Of a DNA stretch of 37,602 nt, positions 31,505-37,602 are shown piece after piece. Made by a program: the position numbers and the translations under genes. This DNA comes from CAZYVU01 sp964651435 (GTDB lineage: Bacteria > Desulfobacterota > Syntrophorhabdia > Syntrophorhabdales > CAYQXL01): contig CAZYVU010000031.1 of the NCBI GenBank assembly GCA_964651435.1, positions 1 to 37,602 on the forward strand. Reading direction: 5' to 3'. The notes below the pieces were generated by a model. It saw only the letters and a list, made by a program, of their open reading frames with translations, ran no database searches and was not told where the DNA came from. Numbering within the stretch: position 1 is the stretch's first letter; each line of letters begins with the position of its first letter.

Positions 31505-32827
31505 TTATCCGTCTCCCCCGCCCTGCTGCTGGACCTTGCGCACCCGCTCCATGAACTCGCGGAGCCGTCTCTCGACACCCCGGTTCGTTGGGTTGTAGTA
31601 GTGCTTGCCCTTCATTTCCGTCGGAAGGTGCTCCTGCTTGACGATGGCGCCGGGGAAGTCGTGGGCATAAAGGTAGCCCTTGCCGTAGCCGAGCTCATCC
31701 ATCAGCTTTGTGGGGGCGTTCCGGATGTGCATGGGCACCGGGTATTCGGGGAGGTTTTTGGCGTCTCTGCTCACGGCGCCGTAGGCCTTGTAGATGGCGT
31801 TGCTTTTCTCCGAGAGGGCGAGATAGACGGCGGCCTGGGCGAGCGCCAGGTACCCCTCCGGCGGCCCGAGGAACTGGAAGGCCTGCATGGCCGAGATGGA
31901 GAGCGTCAGCGCAGAGGGGTCGGCGTTGCCGATATCTTCGGAGGCGGCCCGGACCATGCGCCGCGCTATGTAGAGAGGGTCTTCGCCGCCCTCGATCATC
32001 CGTGCCATCCAGTAGAGCGCAGCGTCCACATCGGAGCCCCGTATGCTCTTGTGAAAGGCGCTGATGAGGTCGTAGTGATACTCTCCCGTCTTGTCGTAGA
32101 CGGCTACGTTCCGCTGGTAGGCCTCCCTGACGATGGCATGATCGATGATGCCCCCCTTGCCGCCGGACTGCCGCACCATCTTGCAGGAGATCTCCAGGAG
32201 GTTGAGGGCCCGCCGCGCGTCGCCGTTGGCCAGTGCGGCCATCTCATCGACGGTCTCATCGTCCACCGTCAGCCCCGCATCTTTGAGTTCCGCGTCGTCC
32301 ACCAGCGCCCTCTTTAGAATAAGGGCAAGGTGGTCCTTCGTAAGGGGCGCGAGCGTCAGGACGCGGAGCCGGGACAGAAGCGGGGAGATGATCTCGAAGG
32401 ACGGGTTTTCCGTCGTGGCGCCGATGAGGATAATGTCCCCGTTCTCGACGTGGGGCAGAAAGGTGTCCTGCTGCAGCTTGTTGAACCGGTGAAACTCGTC
32501 GACGAAGAGCACGATCTTCTGCGCCTTCGACTTCTGGACGACCTCCTTGACCTCCTTGACGCCTATGGAAACGGCGCTTAAGGAGATGAAGGGAAGACGC
32601 ATGGCCTTGCCGATGAGCCAGCCGATGGTCGTCTTTCCCACGCCGCTGGGCCCCCAGAGGACGATGGAGGGGACATCCTTTTTATCAAGAAGAACCTTGA
32701 GGATCTTGCCCGGCCCGAGCAGGTGCTCCTGGCCCACAAAGTCCTCCATCGTTCGCGGCCGCATCCTGTCGGCCAGGGGCTTGCGCGAAACGTCGTCCTG
32801 GCGCGTCTCGTTGCCGAAAAGGTCCAT
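31505..32827 (-). CDS. rarA: Replication-associated recombination protein A (RarA/MgsA)
   Basis: This 440-residue AAA+ ATPase acts at stalled replication forks. Walker A is GPSGVGKTT (59-67), Walker B is LFVDEFHRF (about 107-115), and sensor 1 is IGATTENPSF. The RarA signatures RMRPRTMEDFVGQEHL and DPLYIARRMVRAASEDIGNADP, and the tetramerisation region with KGYLYAHDFPGAIV and the YYNPTNRGVE tail, are all present. I start it at ATG 32827 (MDLFGNE), where the family normally begins. The open frame up to 33100 runs across the neighbouring transporter's promoter and start and is rejected. It converges on tex and diverges from the MFS gene. Confidence 0.95.
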   Translation of the reverse strand: MDLFGNETRQDDVSRKPLADRMRPRTMEDFVGQEHLLGPGKILKVLLDKKDVPSIVLWGPSGVGKTTIGWLIGKAMRLPFISLSAVSIGVKEVKEVVQKSKAQKIVLFVDEFHRFNKLQQDTFLPHVENGDIILIGATTENPSFEIISPLLSRLRVLTLAPLTKDHLALILKRALVDDAELKDAGLTVDDETVDEMAALANGDARRALNLLEISCKMVRQSGGKGGIIDHAIVREAYQRNVAVYDKTGEYHYDLISAFHKSIRGSDVDAALYWMARMIEGGEDPLYIARRMVRAASEDIGNADPSALTLSISAMQAFQFLGPPEGYLALAQAAVYLALSEKSNAIYKAYGAVSRDAKNLPEYPVPMHIRNAPTKLMDELGYGKGYLYAHDFPGAIVKQEHLPTEMKGKHYYNPTNRGVERRLREFMERVRKVQQQGGGDG

Positions 32828-32923
32828 AATCTTCAGAATAGTAGCAGGTTCCTTCCCCTCTTTCAATCTCAATGATTCCTGACAGCCTGCTGAGGGGGGG
32901 TTCATTTTTTCGGCGATCCTTGC

Positions 32924-32952
32924 TTGCGATGTGGCGACCGTGCGAGTAGAAT
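32924..32952 (+). promoter_or_regulatory. Sigma70-like promoter for the MFS transporter
   Basis: TTGCGA (32924-32929, four of six) is 17 bases from TAGAAT (32947-32952, five of six). The expected start is near 32959, about 53 bases before the ATG at 33012. This also argues against the longer reading frame that begins with GTG at 32931, inside the promoter. Confidence 0.55.
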
Positions 32953-33011
32953 TGAAAGAGCAGGGCGAAGCAACCACAACGATTTTTTTGGACGCAAGGG
33001 GGAGGGAAATA

Positions 33012-34271
33012 ATGGCACCGAACGATGGCAATAGGGGGGCAGCGGGAATCCACTGGGCGTGGATCATACTGGCAGTCTGTTTTGTCGATCTCTTTATCAA
33101 CTACGGGATACGGCTCGGATACAGCGTCTTGCTGCCCGAAATGATACGGACCCTGGGGTTCACCCGTCGCCAGGGCGGGGACATCTTCAACTCCTATTTC
33201 ATCGTCTACATCCTTTTCTCGCTTTTTACCGGCTACCTAACGGATCGCCTCGGCGCCAGGAGAGTCATCGCGTCCTTCTGTGTCATTCTCGGCCTCGGCA
33301 CCGTGCTCATGGGGACGGCCCAGAGCTTCTGGCAGGCCTGTCTTTTCTACGGCATCGTGGGTATGGGGGGCGCCGCCATGTGGACGCCCATCATAACGCT
33401 GGTTCAGCGCTGGTTCTTCATAAAGAAGAAAGGCATGGCCCTCGGCATCCTGTCGACGGGCTTCGGGCTCGGCTTTGCCACCATGGGGAAATTCTATCCC
33501 TTTGTTGTGGCGAACTGGAGCTGGCGGTACTGCTGGTATATCCTGGGTGCCGCAGCCTTTCTCATGGTCATCGTCAACGCCCTTCTCATACGAAGCAAAC
33601 CGGAGGACAAAGGTCTTGAGGCGTGGGGAACCCCGGCGGAGGCCGCGGGGCCTTCGGGGCCGGCCGCTGCAGGCGAGAAACCGAAAACGCAATACGTCGA
33701 AATCCTCGGCATGCCCAATTTTTGGCTCATCGGCCTGTCCTATCTGCTTGTGGCTGCCGCACTCTACATGACGCTCACCTTCATGGTCGACTATGCCCGC
33801 TATGAGCTTGGCCTTGCCTACGGACGGGCGTCCCTCCTCGCCACCATCCATGGGATGGGACAGATTGCCGGGGTTCTCACCATACCCATGGCATCGGACT
33901 ATATCGGCAGGCGCCTCACCATTCTCCTGTCCAACCTGTGCATCGCCATCAGCATCCTCTGCATCGTTCTTGCCGGCGCCAACGAGACGGCCCTTTTTGT
34001 CAGCATCGGTTTCCTCGGGGCCTTTTTCGGCGCCACCTTTCCCATGTATGGCGCAAGCGGGGGAGACTATTTCCGCAAAGAGGTGATGGGGACCGTCATA
34101 GGGGGGCTCACCATATTTTACGGCTCCGGCGCCATCATCGCCAATCGCCTCGGCGGCCACGTCAGGGACCTGACAGGCTCCTTTTTCGTTCCCTTCGTTG
34201 CCGCCATCGTCGTTGCCTTTTTTGCGGCGGTCCTCATGTTTTTCGTCAAGTATCCGAAGGCGAAGGCATAG
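33012..34271 (+). CDS. MFS transporter, OFA (oxalate/formate antiporter-like) type
   Basis: This 419-residue protein has about 12 hydrophobic segments in two six-helix halves, joined by a charged, Ala/Pro-rich loop at about 195-225. The conserved MFS loop motif between helices 2 and 3 is TGYLTDRLGARRV, and the second-half counterpart is SDYIGRRLT. Features such as GMGGAAMWTPIITLVQRWF and KKGMALGILSTGFGLG resemble the OFA family and monocarboxylate-like transporters, which move small organic acids. The substrate cannot be told. The ATG at 33012 has a GGAGG site six bases upstream. The gene is transcribed away from rarA and converges on the nupC-like gene. Confidence 0.88.
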   Translation: MAPNDGNRGAAGIHWAWIILAVCFVDLFINYGIRLGYSVLLPEMIRTLGFTRRQGGDIFNSYFIVYILFSLFTGYLTDRLGARRVIASFCVILGLGTVLMGTAQSFWQACLFYGIVGMGGAAMWTPIITLVQRWFFIKKKGMALGILSTGFGLGFATMGKFYPFVVANWSWRYCWYILGAAAFLMVIVNALLIRSKPEDKGLEAWGTPAEAAGPSGPAAAGEKPKTQYVEILGMPNFWLIGLSYLLVAAALYMTLTFMVDYARYELGLAYGRASLLATIHGMGQIAGVLTIPMASDYIGRRLTILLSNLCIAISILCIVLAGANETALFVSIGFLGAFFGATFPMYGASGGDYFRKEVMGTVIGGLTIFYGSGAIIANRLGGHVRDLTGSFFVPFVAAIVVAFFAAVLMFFVKYPKAKA

Positions 34272-34394
34272 GGCTGAGGGGATAGGGCCCATGGAGAGAA
34301 TCGCCTGCATAGGGCTGTGTCTGCCCGCGAAGGCAAAGGTCGTAAAGGCAGCAAGAAAGACGGTGCAATAAAGGGAAGGCGCTATCATCCCTTG

Positions 34395-35690
34395 TCAGCG
34401 AAGAAAGGCGCCTGATCCTCCCGTGTAGAAAAGGCCCGCCACCGCACCGGTGATAAGGCAGGCCACGTTGGCGGCAAGGAGCGCCCAGAGCCCCAGGCCT
34501 GCGATGTCCTTTGTTCGTTCCGGAACGAGGCTCGACGTTCCGCCCACAAAAATGGCCAGCGACGGGATGTGGGCAAATCCGCAGAGGGCATAAGTGGCGA
34601 TGACGACGCTCCGCTCATAGGCAATCTTTCCCTCCTTTACGAGCATCGCCAGGTCCTGATAGGACTTCACCTCCGTTTCGATGATCCGCTCTCCGAGCAC
34701 CTTGGCGATGGCAAGGGCATCCTGCGGAGGAACTCCCATGGCGATGGTGAAGGGGTAGAAAAGGTAGGAGAGAAGGGTGTGAAAGCTGAGGTCAAGGCTG
34801 AGCCCCGTGACATAGGCGAGCCCCTTTCCCAGTTGCGAGAGGCCCAGGTCGGCGAGGTTGATGAGCCCGATGAAGGCGAGCAGCAGCGCTGCAATGCCGA
34901 CGACCATTCTTACGCCCGACATGGCGCCGTTGATGATCGCCTCGACGGGGCCCGAGGCCTTCATGTACTCCACCGTGACGGCCTTGCCCAGCGTGAGCGG
35001 ACTCTCCGTCTCGGGGAAGAGCACCTTGGCGGCCAAAATGGCAGACGGTGCCAGAAGAATGGAGGCCGAAACGAGATGTCCGGCGACGGCAGGAAAGCTT
35101 GACGAAAGGATGATAACGTAGAGGGCAAGGACGCTGGTCGCGATGGTGGCCATACCCGTTGTGAGAACGACCATCAGCTCCGACCGGGTCATCTTCGTGA
35201 GGTAGGGGCGCACCGTCAGGTTTGATTCGATGCCGAGGAAGATCTGGGCCGAGGCGCAGAGCGCTTCGGCGCCGCTGATGCCCATGGTTCGTGTGAAGAC
35301 GCGGGCGAAGAGGCCGATCATCCTTTCCATAAAGCCGACATAGTACAGAAGCTCCATCAGTGCGGCGAAAAAGACGATGGAAGGCAGTGCCTGGAAGGCC
35401 AGGATGAACCCGAGGGACCCCGGCTCCCCCGGCGGTATGGCCAGGAGGCCGAAGAGGAACTTTGTACCGGCAAAGGAGCTGCCGATGACCCCGGTGGTGA
35501 CATCGTTGACGAAGAGTATGACGCGGCGACCGGGAGGGAAGAGAAAGATAAAGAGGGCCACGGCGGCCTGGAGTGCCATGCCCCAGGCGACGACGCGGAG
35601 GCTGATCCTTCTCCTGCTCCGGGATAGGAGGGCGAGAAAGGCGACGAAGGCGAAGATGCCGAAAAAAGAAACGACGTTGTAGATTTCCAT
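34395..35690 (-). CDS. NupC-family (CNT) transporter with altered binding motifs
   Basis: This 431-residue membrane protein has the layout of concentrative nucleoside transporters: NupC N-terminal helices, a Gate region with LAFQALPSIVFFAALMELLY, and a C-terminal CNT core with MATIATSVLALYV and ATYALCGFAH. It should use a H+ or Na+ gradient to import a small solute. Two substrate-contact motifs differ from classic CNTs. The usual GQTEAP is LGIESN (Glu kept, Gln and Thr replaced), and GFANFxS is GFAHIPS (Asn to His). Such proteins are common in deltaproteobacteria, but nucleoside uptake is not certain. I chose the ATG at 35690 (MEIYNVVSFFG); upstream ATGs at 35708 and 35729 add residues without hydrophobic character. 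The ribosome-binding site is weak. Confidence 0.87.
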   Translation of the reverse strand: MEIYNVVSFFGIFAFVAFLALLSRSRRRISLRVVAWGMALQAAVALFIFLFPPGRRVILFVNDVTTGVIGSSFAGTKFLFGLLAIPPGEPGSLGFILAFQALPSIVFFAALMELLYYVGFMERMIGLFARVFTRTMGISGAEALCASAQIFLGIESNLTVRPYLTKMTRSELMVVLTTGMATIATSVLALYVIILSSSFPAVAGHLVSASILLAPSAILAAKVLFPETESPLTLGKAVTVEYMKASGPVEAIINGAMSGVRMVVGIAALLLAFIGLINLADLGLSQLGKGLAYVTGLSLDLSFHTLLSYLFYPFTIAMGVPPQDALAIAKVLGERIIETEVKSYQDLAMLVKEGKIAYERSVVIATYALCGFAHIPSLAIFVGGTSSLVPERTKDIAGLGLWALLAANVACLITGAVAGLFYTGGSGAFLR

Positions 35691-35822
35691 GCGTGCCCCG
35701 GCGCCCATGTTTGCCCACGGGCGATACATATAGTAAACGGGATTGCCTCAAGAGTAAAGGACGGGCTCCCATTTGCCGTGGATCAAGCGGGAATGTGAGG
35801 TGTGGCCGGTCCCGGAGGGTCG

Positions 35823-37340
35823 TCAGGTGGTAAAGAGATTTTTTGTTGCAAAATCGGGATCGCTCGTCAGGTTTACCCCAAGGCGTCTTAGCCCTGCCTC
35901 GTCCCCCGGCGTGGGTATGTGGGTCATGTGGACCTCGCAGCCGCGGAGCTCCTTCAGCGTTTCCAGGGCCAGTTGGGCAGCCGGATTGGTAACGGCGCTG
36001 ATGCTGAGGGCAATGAGGGCCTCTTCGAGATCGAGGCTTACTGACTTTTCGTTCAGGATTTCCGTTTTCAGCTTCCGCACCGAGTCCGTTATGTGGTCGG
36101 GCAGAAGCGTGAGCTTGTCGGGGATGCCGGCGAGGTGTTTGATGGCCCGTATGATGAGGCTTGTGGCGGCGTGCATGAGCGGGGAGTTGTTTCCCGTAAC
36201 GATGGTCCCGTCCTTGAGCTCGATGGCGGCGCCGCAGTAGATGCCGTTGTTGCCCTTATCCTTGTTGCGGGCCGCCGAAGCGGCTGCGCGGGCGGGCCCT
36301 ACGACGCTGCGGTGCCCCGGTTCAAGGTTGCAGTTCTCCACAAAGAGCTCCGCCCTCTGGACCGTCTCCTTGTCTGTAAAACCCATGGCGTACTCGCACC
36401 GGTAGCGGAAGTAACGGCGGATCACCTCCTGAAGGGCCGCCCGTCTCGTCACTTCATCATCGATTATGGCAAATCCGGCCCGGTTGACGCCCATGTCCGT
36501 CGGTGACTTGTAGAACGACTCGCCCCCGGTGATTTTTTCCATGATCCTCCGCAGCACGGGAAAAATTTCCACGTCCCTGTTGTAGTTCACAGCCACCTTT
36601 CCGTAGGCCTCCAGGTGAAAGGGGTCGATAAGGTTGAAATCCTTTATATCCGCCGTTGCAGCCTCATAGGCCACGTTGACGGGGTGATTGAGAGGCAGGT
36701 TCCAGATGGGGAAGGTTTCGAACTTGGCATAACCCGACCTTATGCCGCGGTGGTAGTCGTGGTAAAGCTGCGACAGGCAGGTGGCCAGCTTTCCGCTTCC
36801 CGGCCCGGGGCCCGTGACGACGACAAGGGGCTTCCGCGTCTCGATATATTCGTTGGCGCCGTATCCCTCGTCGCTTACGATACGCTCCACGTCCGTGGGG
36901 TAACCCTTTGTGTACCGGTGGGTGTAGACCCGTATGCCACGCCTCTCCAGCATGTTCTTGAAGACTGTGGCGGCAGGCTGGTCATCGAAGCGGGTGATGT
37001 TGACGCCGAGCACGTTGATGCCCCAGTGCCGAAGGTCGTCGATGAGCTTGAGGGCGTCCGAATCGTAGGTGATGCCGAAATCGGCCCGTATCTTCTTGCG
37101 CTCGATGTCCCCGGCGAATATACAGAGGAGGATGTCCGCCTGATCCTTTAGCTCCGACAGGAGCCGCATCTTTATGTTCGGGTCATATCCGGGCAGCACC
37201 CGGGCGGCGTGGTAGTCATACAGGAGCTTGCCGCCGAACTCAAGGTACAGCTTGTTATCAAACATCCTGGCCCGTTCAAGGATCTCCGCCGTCTGCTCCT
37301 TGATATACCCGGCGTTGTCGAATCCGGCCGTAGAGTTCAT
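35823..37340 (-). CDS. DUF1846 (UPF0371) protein
   Basis: The start at ATG 37340 gives 505 residues, the family's usual length, beginning MNSTAGFDNAGYIKEQ; the frame upstream to 37466 lacks family character. Signature segments include KLYLEFGGKLLYDYHAARVLPG (about 29-50), the P-loop-like GPGPGSGKLATCLSQLYHDY (about 177-196), a GYAKFETFPIWNLPLNHPVN block and TGNNSPLMHAA near the C-terminus. The family is widespread and solved structurally, but no activity is established as far as I know. The GSGK segment and its Rossmann-like surroundings suggest nucleotide or phosphate binding. It lies upstream of the nupC-like gene on the same strand with a 132-bp gap. A weak promoter (TTGCAT at 37482-37487, GAAAAT at 37458-37463, minus strand) may drive it. 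Confidence 0.9.
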   Translation of the reverse strand: MNSTAGFDNAGYIKEQTAEILERARMFDNKLYLEFGGKLLYDYHAARVLPGYDPNIKMRLLSELKDQADILLCIFAGDIERKKIRADFGITYDSDALKLIDDLRHWGINVLGVNITRFDDQPAATVFKNMLERRGIRVYTHRYTKGYPTDVERIVSDEGYGANEYIETRKPLVVVTGPGPGSGKLATCLSQLYHDYHRGIRSGYAKFETFPIWNLPLNHPVNVAYEAATADIKDFNLIDPFHLEAYGKVAVNYNRDVEIFPVLRRIMEKITGGESFYKSPTDMGVNRAGFAIIDDEVTRRAALQEVIRRYFRYRCEYAMGFTDKETVQRAELFVENCNLEPGHRSVVGPARAAASAARNKDKGNNGIYCGAAIELKDGTIVTGNNSPLMHAATSLIIRAIKHLAGIPDKLTLLPDHITDSVRKLKTEILNEKSVSLDLEEALIALSISAVTNPAAQLALETLKELRGCEVHMTHIPTPGDEAGLRRLGVNLTSDPDFATKNLFTT

Positions 37341-37548
37341 GAGACTATACCGATCCTGCCGAGTGCCCGATGCATCCGCCCATCCTCCCTTCGTTTCGAG
37401 GCTTCCAAAATGACCAGAGGATCCATCTTTGAGATCCTCATTCGTGCGAGTGCAACCATTTTCCACTCAAGCGGATAGAAAATGCAAGTTTTCTTTTTGT
37501 CCAGCGGCAGAGCCTTGCCGGAGTCGCCCCGGGACGGCAGACCTGTAC

Positions 37549-37593
37549 AAAGAAAACCCCCCGGGGAGGCGGTCTTCGTGCCTCCCCGGGGGG
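37549..37593 (-). terminator. Strong intrinsic terminator for leftward transcription entering the window
   Basis: A perfect 14-bp GC-rich stem pairs 37557-37570 with 37580-37593 around a 9-base loop. Read on the minus strand it is followed by TTTTCTTTG, the U-tract of an intrinsic terminator. On the plus strand no T-run follows. It should end a minus-strand transcript from a gene beyond the right edge and insulate the DUF1846 gene. Confidence 0.85.
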
Positions 37594-37602
37594 TAAGGGT
37601 CT

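Noticed and set aside
32828..33100. 91-codon N-terminal extension of rarA
   Set aside because: RarA proteins normally begin near MDLF. The extension is not family-like and would overlap the promoter and start of the divergent MFS gene.

Overview
The window looks like a chromosomal segment of a GC-rich, Gram-negative, probably anaerobic bacterium of the Deltaproteobacteria/Desulfobacterota type. This is an inference from gene content: many multi-PAS sensors, a one-component PAS-LuxR protein, an OFA-type transporter, a single-domain Old Yellow Enzyme, YhaM-like OB-HD nuclease, TrmFO and DUF1846. A syntroph-like lineage such as the Syntrophorhabdales would fit, but the sequence alone does not prove it. 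Nearly all of the window is intact, densely packed coding sequence. I see no prophage, transposase, integrase, CRISPR array or restriction/defence island.

Layout. 1-4054: glnS with a translationally coupled exported protein (minus strand), a tRNA-Gln(CUG) placed head-to-head with glnS, a DUF3313-like lipoprotein and a small exported adhesin-E-like protein. 4283-9365: two divergent PAS sensor genes, a five-PAS LuxR-type regulator (minus) and a membrane PAS-GGDEF diguanylate cyclase (plus), separated by about 316 bp that hold two promoter-like sequences and a 90-bp inverted-repeat element. 9397-16070: tRNA-Gly(CCC), a membrane-fused spermidine-synthase-like protein, then a response regulator/histidine kinase/HtrA protease operon and an isolated PilC/GspF gene. 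16085-25105: one tight minus-strand run of eight genes, in transcription order thiL, yhaM-like, rsmE, a DUF218-like gene, dprA, topA, trmFO, bioB, mostly with overlaps or very short gaps. 25230-31364: plus-strand run of an exported metallo-beta-lactamase-fold protein, an exported subtilisin with two C-terminal repeat domains, an Old Yellow Enzyme and tex. 31505-37602: rarA (minus), an OFA-type MFS transporter (plus), a divergent NupC-family transporter (minus), a DUF1846 protein (minus), and at the right edge a strong terminator for leftward transcription entering from outside.

How the genes work together. The minus-strand run mixes nucleic-acid maintenance (TopA, DprA, TrmFO, RsmE, YhaM-like) with cofactor steps (ThiL, BioB). 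The response regulator, kinase and HtrA form a plausible envelope-stress unit. The PAS regulator and PAS-GGDEF protein share one PAS domain that is about half identical by eye, so they may sense a related signal. I do not see a convincing wholly new multigene system. The best leads are the 90-bp inverted-repeat element between the PAS genes, the co-located GlnRS/tRNA-Gln pair with its coupled exported protein, the transporter with altered CNT-family binding motifs, the exported MBL/protease pair, and several promoters placed so close to start codons that leaderless or near-leaderless transcripts are likely.
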